DNA from: an uncultured Clostridium sp.
GTDB taxonomy: Bacteria; Bacillota; Clostridia; TANB77; CAG-508
Length of the DNA stretch: 24,076 nt
Assembly (NCBI GenBank): GCA_900556975.1
Contig: USQZ01000026.1
Coordinates: 1 to 24,076, forward strand
Reading direction: 5' to 3'
Both the position numbers and the translations under genes were made by a program. Positions 15,608-23,149 of this stretch are shown here, one piece after another; the first letter of the stretch is position 1, and each line of letters opens with the position of its first letter. A model generated the notes under the pieces. The model was not told the DNA's origin. It made no database searches and saw only the letters and a program-made list of their open reading frames with translations.

Positions 15608-16537
15608 TTAATATCCTAAATCTCCCATCAAAGCTTCTCTTGCTGCTTGAACTGTTGTTTTCTCAGTTGTGAATCCTTCTTTAACTTTATCTGTTTTTTC
15701 ATCTTCTGTATATTTTGATAATACTGATTCGATATATTTTCTTATATCCATTACATCTTTGTTTGCATCATCAATAAGAGATTTATCATAATCTGTAAAG
15801 CTGTTGGCTTGTATTAAACTTGCTACCGTACTATTTGGCACATATGTCGCATTTAATTCTACTTGTGCAGCATCAACATATTGTGATGCATATAATTTTG
15901 TTCCATCAACTATGTATGATTCAATTATTGCTTCATTTAATAAAAGCATTTGGCTCTCTGCTAATTTCAACCATATTGTATTAGTATTAGCATCTTGTAC
16001 TTTTACTTTTGATAATACGACAAAGTCCGCACTTGTTGGATAAGCTATACGTATATCTATATAATCTCCTGCATTTAATTTTGATGGTAATGAAATCATT
16101 GTATATTCACCCATTCTAAATGTACCAGCCTCGTTACTTTTCTCAACCATATCTGTTGTTAAAACTGTATTTTTTGATAAATCTAATTTAGCTGTCATTT
16201 GATATTCATCGCTATTTTCATCCTTATACAATTTATCTAGATTAGCTTGTGTTATTGCATTATCAGGAACTTGTTGAGCTGGTACTGATATTAGGGCGAA
16301 CTTCTGATCAGCATCTTCTGACGCTGTTAGTATCTCATCTTTTTGAACATCTTGTGTAACTGCATATACTTGTACTAATGCAACCTCATTTTCTTTTTGT
16401 ATTTTTACTATTTCTTCTTTTAATCCTTTTACTCTCATATATAGTAGTGCTACTACTACAGCTGCAATAATTACAGCTACTAGAAATCCAAAAAGAAAAG
16501 AATTCCTAATTTTTCTTTGCATTGGGTTCATTGCCAT
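15608..16537 (-). CDS. CpaB/RcpC-like SAF-domain membrane protein
   Basis: A 309-residue protein and the first gene of the operon. The N-terminus is basic (MQRKIRNS) followed by one membrane span (about 13-34) and a short coiled coil (36-50, KGLKEEIVKIQKENE). A SAF-like domain starts near residue 53: VQVYAVTQDVQKDEILTASE, then ISVPAQQVPDNAI and LDLSKNTVLTTDMVEKSNE, the usual CpaB pattern in which strands alternate with 'starts/increase' motifs. Then comes a beta-rich region (YTMISLPSKLNAGDYIDIRI, around 150-172). In diderm Tad systems CpaB/RcpC works at the secretin; in a Gram-positive it would have to act in or on the cell wall. AAGGAGG lies 9 bases before ATG 16537. Confidence 0.85.
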   Translation of the reverse strand: MAMNPMQRKIRNSFLFGFLVAVIIAAVVVALLYMRVKGLKEEIVKIQKENEVALVQVYAVTQDVQKDEILTASEDADQKFALISVPAQQVPDNAITQANLDKLYKDENSDEYQMTAKLDLSKNTVLTTDMVEKSNEAGTFRMGEYTMISLPSKLNAGDYIDIRIAYPTSADFVVLSKVKVQDANTNTIWLKLAESQMLLLNEAIIESYIVDGTKLYASQYVDAAQVELNATYVPNSTVASLIQANSFTDYDKSLIDDANKDVMDIRKYIESVLSKYTEDEKTDKVKEGFTTEKTTVQAAREALMGDLGY

Positions 16538-16569
16538 TTTTATATTCCTCCTTATTTATGCTTTCGCAC

Positions 16570-16650
16570 ATAATACTTTACTTTATATCATTTAAAAACT
16601 CTTGATAATATTGTACAACTTTATCGTATTTTAGTAAATAATATCGATAA
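16570..16650 (-). promoter_or_regulatory. promoter region of the Tad-like operon
   Basis: The 154 bases between the Cof-type gene and the CpaB-like gene hold two overlapping candidates on the minus strand: TTACAT-N17-TAAAAT and, a little downstream, TTTACT-N17-TACAAT. Both are near 16600-16650 and would give leaders of roughly 60-90 nt. Neither matches the consensus fully. No terminator hairpin follows the Cof-type gene, so read-through from it is also possible. Confidence 0.45.
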
Positions 16651-16691
16651 ATGTAATCCAAAAAAAATAGTTTTGTAATATTTTTGTAACT

Positions 16692-17567
16692 TTAAATATT
16701 GATATATTTTTGAAAGGTTTCTCTAACTCCTTCTTCGTTATTTGTTCCTACTTCAACATTTGCCACTTCTTTAATTGTTGGTGTGCTATTTCCCATTGCA
16801 ACGCCTAGTCCTGCTTCTTCAATCATTTCTTTATCATTAATATTGTCTCCTATTGCTACAACTTCACTTCTATCAATATTTTTTTCTTTCATTATATATT
16901 CTAAAGCTGTCCATTTATTTACGTTTTTATTTGTTATTTCTGTATAGCAATATTCTACTAAAACTTCTTCTGTACCTGATTTTATTATTTTTTTCGACAT
17001 ATGAGCTACATCTAAAACATCAATATCATTTATTGTTCTTAGTTTTTTTATTATACTTGCAAAAACGATTTGGCTTTGATCACAGACAGTTACTTTTAAA
17101 TATTTTTGATCATTTGATTTTAGAATATAATCATATACATCGGTTAAAATATTTATATTCGTTCTTTTTTCTTCTTGTTTATGTGTGTTTTCACTATAAT
17201 AAAATAATGTATTGTAATTTAATGATTTTGTTAAAACTTCATTTTCTGTATATATATTATAGTAAATACTGTTTTCTTCGCATATTTTTACAATATTTAA
17301 CACTTGTTCTTTGCTTAAAAATTTATCATAAACTACTTCTTTTTTATACATATCATATACTATTGCACCATTTCCTGAAATCAAATAATGATTTGCTTGC
17401 AATTCATTTGCTAAATCTTCTACTGAACTAATTGGTCTTCCTGACGCGAGAACTACTTCAATTCCATTTTCAATTGCTTTTTTTATTTCTTCTTTTGTGT
17501 TTTCTGAAACTTCTCCATAGGAATTTAGTAATGTTCCGTCTAAATCAATTGCTACTAACTTATACAT
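16692..17567 (-). CDS. Cof-type HAD-superfamily phosphatase
   Basis: A 291-residue cytosolic HAD hydrolase of the Cof (type IIB cap) family. These enzymes remove phosphate from sugar phosphates, flavin or pyridoxal phosphates, and the substrate cannot be told from sequence. Motif I is AIDLDGTLL (6-14) with catalytic D8 and D10. Motif II is VLASGRP (39-45) with S42. The conserved lysine of motif III is not picked out with certainty. Motif IV is AIGDNINDKEMIEEAG (238-253), followed by GVAMGN. The ATG at 17567 is preferred: AAGGAG lies about 8 bases upstream, whereas an upstream in-frame ATG at 17603 has no site and adds 12 non-family residues. A good promoter lies at 17604-17631. The gene may be transcribed alone or read into the pilus operon. 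Confidence 0.92.
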   Translation of the reverse strand: MYKLVAIDLDGTLLNSYGEVSENTKEEIKKAIENGIEVVLASGRPISSVEDLANELQANHYLISGNGAIVYDMYKKEVVYDKFLSKEQVLNIVKICEENSIYYNIYTENEVLTKSLNYNTLFYYSENTHKQEEKRTNINILTDVYDYILKSNDQKYLKVTVCDQSQIVFASIIKKLRTINDIDVLDVAHMSKKIIKSGTEEVLVEYCYTEITNKNVNKWTALEYIMKEKNIDRSEVVAIGDNINDKEMIEEAGLGVAMGNSTPTIKEVANVEVGTNNEEGVRETFQKYINI

Positions 17568-17603
17568 ACATAATTCTCCTTTTTTCTTGTAAATTCTTTT
17601 CAT

Positions 17604-17631
17604 ATTATAACATTACCACTTTTTTTTTCAA
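17604..17631 (-). promoter_or_regulatory. sigma-A promoter of the Cof-type gene
   Basis: On the minus strand TTGAAA (17626-17631) and TATAAT (17604-17609) are 16 bases apart, with a predicted start near 17597, giving a leader of about 30 nt that includes the AAGGAG site. It lies downstream of the alternative ATG at 17603, which supports 17567 as the start. Confidence 0.65.
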
Positions 17632-17673
17632 ATATTTTGCATAAAAATTTCCAGTTTATTTTTTGTTTTTTTA

Positions 17674-17718
17674 CATACTATATATATTGAAGAAACATTC
17701 AAAAGTTTTTTCAATATA
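17674..17718 (+). promoter_or_regulatory. forespore-type -10 element and leader hairpin of the ssp gene
   Basis: CATACTA (17674-17680) matches the -10 consensus of sigma-G/sigma-F promoters, but no convincing -35 was found 17-18 bases upstream. Starting at the expected transcription start is a 14-bp stem (17683-17696 with 17705-17718, one G-U pair, 8-base loop), ending 14 bases before the ribosome site TTGGAGGTGA (17729-17738). Forespore control is what the family would predict. Confidence 0.45.
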
Positions 17719-17744
17719 ATAATTAGACCTTGGAGGTGAATACA

Positions 17745-17948
17745 ATGACAAATAACAGTAATAGAAAGTTAGTTCCAGAAGCTATGGATTCTTTAGAAAA
17801 ATTCAAATATGAAGTTGCAAACGAAGTTGGTGTTAATTTAAAGAATGGTTATAATGGAAATATTTCAGCTAGAGATGCAGGAAAAATAGGTGGTAACATG
17901 GTTAAGAAAATGATTCAACAAGCTGAAAATTCAATGATTAACAAATAG
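17745..17948 (+). CDS. alpha/beta-type small acid-soluble spore protein
   Basis: A 67-residue protein of normal family length. These proteins coat DNA in the dormant spore, protect it from UV and heat, and are degraded at germination by the GPR protease. Diagnostic blocks: KFKYEVANEVGV (about residues 19-30), which contains the GPR cleavage region; then NISARDAGKIGGNMVKKMI (39-57), the conserved DNA-binding GxxGG[xx]VKKM half. Start: ATG 17745 with the very strong site TTGGAGGTGA about 6 bases upstream; a TTG at 17730 in the same frame overlaps that site and is rejected. The gene stands alone, divergent from the Cof-type gene, and is followed by a long stem-loop. It confirms an endospore former. 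Confidence 0.95.
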   Translation: MTNNSNRKLVPEAMDSLEKFKYEVANEVGVNLKNGYNGNISARDAGKIGGNMVKKMIQQAENSMINK

Positions 17949-18002
17949 TTTTAGTTTTAAATAGTCATAAGTTTTATTTAAGTTAGAATTTATGAATGTT
18001 TG

Positions 18003-18115
18003 AAAATCAGAAAACAGGCAATTAGATTTGATATGAACCAAAATTATTAAACTTAAATTTACTAATGATGGTTCTCTCGAAACATAAAATTGTCTGTTTT
18101 TTGATTTTTTATTTA
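18003..18115 (+). ncRNA. long stem-loop after ssp: structured RNA or terminator
   Basis: A 21-bp uninterrupted stem (18003-18023 with 18088-18108, two G-U pairs as RNA) closes a 64-nt apical region. That region holds a second perfect 6-bp helix (GAACCA 18035-18040 with TGGTTC 18069-18074). The right arm runs into a T-rich tract (TTTTTTATTTATTTT). The two G-U pairs read better as RNA from the plus strand. It lies 54 bases after the ssp stop, so it may end the ssp transcript, yet its size and inner helix exceed a normal terminator. The -35 box of the next gene overlaps its right arm. Confidence 0.45.
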
Positions 18116-18129
18116 TTTTATGGTATAAT
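18101..18129 (+). promoter_or_regulatory. extended -10 promoter of the orphan gene
   Basis: TTGATT (18101-18106) and TATAAT (18124-18129) are 17 bases apart, and TGG directly precedes TATAAT, making an extended -10. The predicted start is near 18136 with a leader of about 31 nt carrying AAAGGAG. It fixes the start codon at 18167 and rules out an upstream in-frame ATG at 18065. Confidence 0.75.
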
Positions 18130-18166
18130 TTTTATGTATACAAATTTTAGAAAGGAGACTTACTTT

Positions 18167-18757
18167 ATGAAAAAAGAAATCATGGTAAAGGACATTTTGG
18201 AAAACTTGGAGCGGGAGGTTTTAAAATCTTCAGATGCAAACTTTGAGTTTGCGGTGAGATATTATCTTGGTTATAGTACAAAGCACGAGTTCGAACGTTC
18301 TCACTTTTTCGACGAATTTGCGTGTGAACCGCAGATTCAGCAGCCTTTAATCAGGTTATATAACCTGGTTGGTTACTGTGAATTCAAGAAGAAAATCCTT
18401 GAACTCAGCAAATCAGTAACAATCAAGTTGCTGAACGACAAGAATACACCGTATCCTCTGCTGGCACAGCTCACAGAATTCGTACCTAGTGACTACTGTG
18501 AAGAGCTGGCGCGAAAGAATAAGTTTTCACATCACTATCTATTCATCGTTGCTTTCAAGAGTCTGGATTCATGTTTTATGGTACCGCGAGATTCCAGAAA
18601 CATCTCTGGATGGAATATGAAACGTTGTCGTCAATGGATGCGCAAATTTTCAAATCCGTCCGAAGAAATTCTGAACATCTTAAGTGATCCGGCAGAAGCG
18701 TTGAAAGTCAATGTCGACGACAATTGGCTTGTCAATGAACTGGTTTCAAGTCTCTAA
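18167..18757 (+). CDS. orphan protein of unknown function, probably acquired
   Basis: A 196-residue, apparently cytosolic protein that I do not recognise. It begins MKKEIMVKDILENLEREVLK and seems largely helical, with no membrane span, no P-loop and no obvious metal motif (cysteines are scattered). Notable stretches: FAVRYYLGYSTKHEF (about 27-41), LIRLYNLVGYCEFKKKILEL (about 60-79), a Trp-containing basic patch GWNMKRCRQWMRKF, and an acidic end NVDDNWLVNELVSSL. Start ATG 18167 has AAAGGAG 8 bases ahead. Base use differs from all neighbours: three 60-base samples are 38, 42 and 45 % GC against 23 % in a nearby hydA sample. Codons rare elsewhere here (CTG, CCG, GCG, CGG) are frequent. It has its own promoter and terminator. 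Function unknown; a defence or moron-like cargo gene would fit the context but is not shown. Confidence 0.82.
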   Translation: MKKEIMVKDILENLEREVLKSSDANFEFAVRYYLGYSTKHEFERSHFFDEFACEPQIQQPLIRLYNLVGYCEFKKKILELSKSVTIKLLNDKNTPYPLLAQLTEFVPSDYCEELARKNKFSHHYLFIVAFKSLDSCFMVPRDSRNISGWNMKRCRQWMRKFSNPSEEILNILSDPAEALKVNVDDNWLVNELVSSL

Positions 18758-18765
18758 CAGTTAAA

Positions 18766-18802
18766 ATCCCCGGCCGTGAGTTTTCACGGCTGGGGTATTT
18801 TT
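18766..18802. terminator. GC-rich terminator, bidirectional, between the orphan gene and hydA
   Basis: CCCCGGCCGTGA (18768-18779) pairs with TCACGGCTGGGG (18784-18795) around a 4-base loop with one G-U pair, followed by TATTTTT. The opposite strand has a shorter T-run, so it may also stop the hydCBA transcript. Its GC content is far above its surroundings, in keeping with the orphan gene it ends. Confidence 0.88.
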
Positions 18803-18953
18803 ATGTAATATTATTTTTTGTTCGAAAATTCATGCAAACATTTCTAAAATCAATTTCTAGTTTGAACAAATGATATTTACTTAGAGAAAGATGCTTATTC
18901 TTTCATTGATGTATTCTTAATAACACTGTAATAAATATTATATCTTTTCTCTT

Positions 18954-20705
18954 CTATATATTATATTTTTCTCTTTTTTCATATTTTGTATGTAATAATT
19001 CATGAGCTTTGTGACTTCCTGGTTTTTCTAGATAATCTTTATATATCTTTCTTACTATTGGATTTTCATGTGATTTTCTTATTGTGCTTTTTTCATCAAT
19101 TGCGTATAAACTATCTGCTCTTAATTTCCTTATATCTTTTTCTGAACGTTCTTTTGAACTTTTTATTGGTTGACCTCCACCCATTACGCATCCGCCTGGA
19201 CATGCCATGATTTCAATAAATTGATATTCAGACTTTCCTGATTTTATTTCTTCTAATATTTCTTGTGCATTTTTTAATCCGCTAACTGCAGCTATTTTTA
19301 TTTCTTTTCCAGCAATATTTATTACTGCTTTTTTTATTCCATCTCCACCTCTAACTTGTTCAAAATCTATTTTTTCTAGGTCTTTTCCTGTTAAAGCATC
19401 TTGCGCAGTTCTTAGAGCTGCTTCCATTACTCCACCTGTTGTTCCAAATATTGCAGCAGCACCTGTTGCTTCTCCCATTGGGCTATCAAAATTTGTATCT
19501 TCTAATTTTGTAAATTCGATATTGGCTTGTTTTATCATTCTTGCTAATTCTCTTGTTGTAATTACATTATCAACATTGTACATTCCATCGTTTTGTAATT
19601 CTTTTCTTTGTCTTTCAAACTTTTTGGCGATGCATGGCATTACGGAAACAACATAAATTTTATTTGGATCTATTCCTTCTTTTTCTGCATAGTATGATTT
19701 AACAATTGCTCCGAACATTTCGTGAGGTGATTTGCAAGTTGATAGATGAGGTATTAATTCTGGATAATTCATTTCCATATACTTAACCCAACCTGGACTA
19801 CATGATGTAATCATTGGAAATACTCCGCTTTCTGAAAATCTTTCTATAAATTCATTTGCTTCTTCCATTATTGTTATGTCTGCGCCAGTATTTGTGTCAA
19901 ATACTTTGTTAAACCCTAATCTTTTTAATGCTGTTACCATTTTTCCTGTAACGTTTGTTCCAACATCCATTTGAAATTCTTCTCCTAGTGCTACTCTTAC
20001 AGCTGGTGCTGTTTGCACTACAACGAATGTATCTGGATCTTTTAATTTTACCCATACATCATTTATTGTTTCTTTTTCGTGAAGAGCTCCTGTTGGACAA
20101 CTTTGAATACATTGTCCACAAAATGTACAGTTAACATCATTTAAACTATGATCTCCAACTGTTGATATACAAGATTCAAAGCCTCTATTTATGCAATCAA
20201 TTGCTCCTATTCCTTGAACCTTTTTGCAAGCTGATATGCATCTTCTACAAAGTATACATTTTTCAAAATCTCTTACAATTGAAGGTGATAAGTCATCTAT
20301 TTTATGTTTAGTTTTTTCACCTTCAAATTCTACATTAAGCACATTAAACTTTGTAGCTAATTTTTGCAACTCACAATTTCCAGAACGTGTACATGTTAAG
20401 CAATCTTTTGAGTGATTTGAAATTATTAAATCTAATATTACGTGTCTTGCTTCTAATACATTTGGTGTATGTGTGTGCACTACCATTCCTTCTTCAACAG
20501 TTTGTATGCAAGATGTTGCAAAGCCTCTTCTACCTTCAACTTCGACAACACAAATTCTACAATCTCCAACTTCATTTATATCTTTCAAAAAGCAAAGTGT
20601 TGGAATGTCGATTCCAGCTTTTTTTGCTGCTTGTAATATTGTAGTTCCTTTTTTTACTTTTACTTCTTGCCCATCTATTTTTAGTTTTACAAATTCATTT
20701 TCCAC
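18954..20705 (-). CDS. hydA: [FeFe]-hydrogenase catalytic subunit (NAD-linked HydABC type)
   Basis: A 583-residue cytosolic hydrogenase catalytic subunit. Clusters in order: an N-terminal [2Fe-2S] domain (C38, C49, C52, C66); a His-Cys3 [4Fe-4S] site (H98, C102, C105, C111); two ferredoxin-type [4Fe-4S] sites (C150/153/156/160 and C193/196/199/203); then the H-cluster domain with L1 TSCSPGW (300-306), L2 MPCIAKKFE (356-364) and L3 ACPGGCVMGGGQP (501-513). All are intact. The length matches HndD-like subunits; the extra C-terminal [2Fe-2S] domain of the Thermotoga enzyme is absent. The start is a GTG at 20705 (AAAGGAG 9 bases upstream); no in-frame ATG lies close. As the last gene of hydC-hydB-hydA it should form a trimer that makes H2 from NADH plus reduced ferredoxin. 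Bifurcation itself is inferred from the subunit set. Confidence 0.95.
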   Translation of the reverse strand: MENEFVKLKIDGQEVKVKKGTTILQAAKKAGIDIPTLCFLKDINEVGDCRICVVEVEGRRGFATSCIQTVEEGMVVHTHTPNVLEARHVILDLIISNHSKDCLTCTRSGNCELQKLATKFNVLNVEFEGEKTKHKIDDLSPSIVRDFEKCILCRRCISACKKVQGIGAIDCINRGFESCISTVGDHSLNDVNCTFCGQCIQSCPTGALHEKETINDVWVKLKDPDTFVVVQTAPAVRVALGEEFQMDVGTNVTGKMVTALKRLGFNKVFDTNTGADITIMEEANEFIERFSESGVFPMITSCSPGWVKYMEMNYPELIPHLSTCKSPHEMFGAIVKSYYAEKEGIDPNKIYVVSVMPCIAKKFERQRKELQNDGMYNVDNVITTRELARMIKQANIEFTKLEDTNFDSPMGEATGAAAIFGTTGGVMEAALRTAQDALTGKDLEKIDFEQVRGGDGIKKAVINIAGKEIKIAAVSGLKNAQEILEEIKSGKSEYQFIEIMACPGGCVMGGGQPIKSSKERSEKDIRKLRADSLYAIDEKSTIRKSHENPIVRKIYKDYLEKPGSHKAHELLHTKYEKREKYNI

Positions 20706-20740
20706 TATTTTTTTCTCCTTTCAAATTAGAATTTGAAAAA

Positions 20741-22600
20741 TCAATTTCCTATCGCTTTAAATGGGCAACTTGTTATACAAGTTCCGCACTTAATACATTT
20801 ATCTTGATTTATTGTTCTAGTTTCTCTTGCTTCTCCTTCAATTGCTCCAACAGGACAATTTCTTTGACATAGTCCACATCCCTTACACTTTTCTGCATTA
20901 ATAGTTATGTTAGACATTGACTTGCATTCTAATGCTCTACATTCTTTTTGAATTGCGTGCTCTCTAAATTCTTCTCTAAAATATTTAAGTGTACTTATAA
21001 CTGGATTCGGTGCACTTTGTCCTAAACCGCATATGCTTGCTTTTTGAATATTTACAGCTAATTTTTCTAATTTATAAATATCTAATTCACTACCTTCTCC
21101 ATCGCATAATTTTGTTAGTAGCTCTAGCATTCTTTTTGTTCCTATTCTACAAGGTGTGCATTTTCCACAGCTTTCGCTTACTGTAAATTCTAAATAAAAT
21201 TTAGCTAAGCATACCATACATTTTGTATCATCCATTACTATTAATCCACCTGAACCCATCATTGAGCCGATTTCTTTTAATGATTCATAATCAATTGGTG
21301 TATCTAAATGTTCTTTGGGTATACATCCACCTGATGGTCCACCTGTTTGAGCTGCTTTAAATTCTCTTCCATTTGGAATTCCGCCACCTATGTCATATAC
21401 TATTTCTCTTAATGTTGTTCCCATTGGTACTTCAACAAGACCTATATTATTTACATTTCCACCTAGTGCAAATACTTTTGTTCCTTTAGAGGTTTCTGTT
21501 CCTATTGATGAATACCATTCTGCTCCTTTTAATATTATTTGTGCAATATTTGCATATGTTTCAACATTATTTATTAATGTTGGTTTTCCCCATAATCCGC
21601 TTTGTGCTGGATATGGCGGTTTTACTCTTGGTTGACCTCTTTTACCTTCTATTGATTCTAGTAATGCTGTTTCTTCTCCACATACAAATGCTCCAGCGCC
21701 TAATCTTATATCAACATCAAAATCAAACTTTGTGCCAAAAATATTTTTTCCTAATATTCCGTATTCTCTTGCTTGATCTATTGCAACTTGAAATCTATGT
21801 ACTGCTATTGGATATTCTGCTCTAACATATATATACCCTTGATTTGCACCTATCGCATATGCTGCTATTGCCATTGCTTCTAAAACTGAATGTGGATCTC
21901 CTTCCAGAATACTTCTATCCATGAAAGCTCCTGGGTCCCCTTCATCTGCATTACATACAACATATTTTTGCGTGCTTTCTGAATTTCTCGTAAGCTCCCA
22001 TTTCTTTCCTGTTGGGAATCCAGCGCCACCACGTCCTCTTAAACCTGATTTTTTTATTATTTCGATTACTTCTTCTGGAGTCATTTCTATTAAAACTCTT
22101 TCTAAAGCTTTGTATCCGTCAAATGCAATATATTCATCAATTTCTTCTGGATTAATTACTCCACAATTTTTTAATGCAATTCTTTTTTGCTTTTTGTAAA
22201 AACTTAATTCATCTAATTTTTGTACTTTAGTGCCATCAATATCTTTACACAATAGTCTTTCAACCACTTCTCCATTTTGAATGTGTTTTTCAATTATCTC
22301 TTCACAATCTTCTGGCTTTACCATTGCATAAAATGTATCTTCTGGTCTTATTATTACAATTGGTCCTTTTGCACATAGTCCAAAACAACCTGTTTGTATA
22401 ACTCTTACGTTTTCTATATTTTTCTCTTTTAAAATTTTCCTAAATCTTTTCAAAATCTCTGGTGATTTTGATGATGTACATCCTGTACCATGACATACTA
22501 ATATATGTTTTTCTCTTGTATCTGATTTTGTATTTACACGTAAATCTAACTCCGCTCTTTTCTCTTTTCTAATTTGATTAATTTCTTCTATAGTTTTCAT
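20741..22600 (-). CDS. hydB: NADH-binding flavoprotein subunit of the hydrogenase (NuoF-like)
   Basis: A 619-residue cytosolic subunit that binds FMN and NAD(H), the branching point of the HydABC complex. Domains: an N-terminal thioredoxin-like [2Fe-2S] domain (C36, C41, C72, C76); a NuoF core with GRGGAGFPTGKKW (189-201) for NADH and NADEGDPGAFMDR (217-229) for FMN; a [4Fe-4S] site SCGKCTPCRIG (C478, C481, C484) with C524 in SICGLGQ; and a C-terminal 2[4Fe-4S] ferredoxin domain (C572/575/578/582 and C602/605/608/612). This N- and C-terminal extension pattern is typical of HydB/HndC rather than complex I NuoF. AAAGGA lies ahead of ATG 22600. Gaps of 36 and 35 bases link it to hydC and hydA. 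Confidence 0.95.
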   Translation of the reverse strand: MKTIEEINQIRKEKRAELDLRVNTKSDTREKHILVCHGTGCTSSKSPEILKRFRKILKEKNIENVRVIQTGCFGLCAKGPIVIIRPEDTFYAMVKPEDCEEIIEKHIQNGEVVERLLCKDIDGTKVQKLDELSFYKKQKRIALKNCGVINPEEIDEYIAFDGYKALERVLIEMTPEEVIEIIKKSGLRGRGGAGFPTGKKWELTRNSESTQKYVVCNADEGDPGAFMDRSILEGDPHSVLEAMAIAAYAIGANQGYIYVRAEYPIAVHRFQVAIDQAREYGILGKNIFGTKFDFDVDIRLGAGAFVCGEETALLESIEGKRGQPRVKPPYPAQSGLWGKPTLINNVETYANIAQIILKGAEWYSSIGTETSKGTKVFALGGNVNNIGLVEVPMGTTLREIVYDIGGGIPNGREFKAAQTGGPSGGCIPKEHLDTPIDYESLKEIGSMMGSGGLIVMDDTKCMVCLAKFYLEFTVSESCGKCTPCRIGTKRMLELLTKLCDGEGSELDIYKLEKLAVNIQKASICGLGQSAPNPVISTLKYFREEFREHAIQKECRALECKSMSNITINAEKCKGCGLCQRNCPVGAIEGEARETRTINQDKCIKCGTCITSCPFKAIGN

Positions 22601-22636
22601 ATTCTCATTCCTTTCTGAGAGTTTTCTTATTTATAA

Positions 22637-23116
22637 TTATTCTGTTTCTTTAATTTTATCAATTATTTCATCTAGCATTTTTACTGTTGCTTTTCCATGT
22701 ACTTCGTTATTTACTGTAAATACTGGTGCTAAACCACATGCTCCAACACATCTTGTTGCTTCAATCGAGAACATTCCATCTTCTGTTGTTTCTCCTTCTT
22801 CAATTTTTAGTTTTTCTTTTAGTCTGTCTAAGATTTTTTGTGATCCTTTAACATAGCATGCTGTTCCAAGACATACTGCTATATGATACTTTCCTTTTGG
22901 TTTTAAAGTAAATCTGGAATAAAAAGTTATTACTCCATAGATTTCTGCCATTGGCATATTTAAATATTCTGAAATTTCTTTTTGTGCTTTCATCGGAATA
23001 TATCCTGATTTTTCTTGAATATCGTTTAATATTTTTATTAAATTGCTCTTGTCTTTAGAATATTTTTCTAAAATTTCTTTGTATGTGCCTTGGCATTTGC
23101 ATTGATTAGTTTCCAT
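22637..23116 (-). CDS. hydC: [2Fe-2S] subunit of the hydrogenase (NuoE-like)
   Basis: A 159-residue thioredoxin-like ferredoxin subunit, usual for HydC/NuoE. The four ligands are C82 and C87 in CLGTAC and C123 and C127 in CVGAC, in the family spacing. The helical N-domain carries the conserved LIKILNDIQEKSGYIP (26-41) and EIYGVITFYSRF (58-69). Start ATG 23116 has a perfect AGGAGG 6 bases upstream. It is the first gene of hydC-hydB-hydA, the order known from Thermotoga maritima. A -10 box and a dyad lie just upstream. Confidence 0.95.
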   Translation of the reverse strand: METNQCKCQGTYKEILEKYSKDKSNLIKILNDIQEKSGYIPMKAQKEISEYLNMPMAEIYGVITFYSRFTLKPKGKYHIAVCLGTACYVKGSQKILDRLKEKLKIEEGETTEDGMFSIEATRCVGACGLAPVFTVNNEVHGKATVKMLDEIIDKIKETE

Positions 23117-23149
23117 AGGTACCTCCTATTTATATTTTTAATTTCTTCC

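Noticed and set aside
16853..17431. Long plus-strand open frame (192 codons) opposite the Cof-type gene
   Set aside because: Leu/Tyr/Phe-rich antisense of a well-supported HAD gene; typical shadow in AT-rich DNA.
18065..18166. Upstream in-frame start for the orphan gene, adding a hydrophobic N-terminus
   Set aside because: The promoter (18101-18129) and the ribosome site AAAGGAG lie downstream of this ATG; the added segment is promoter and leader sequence.
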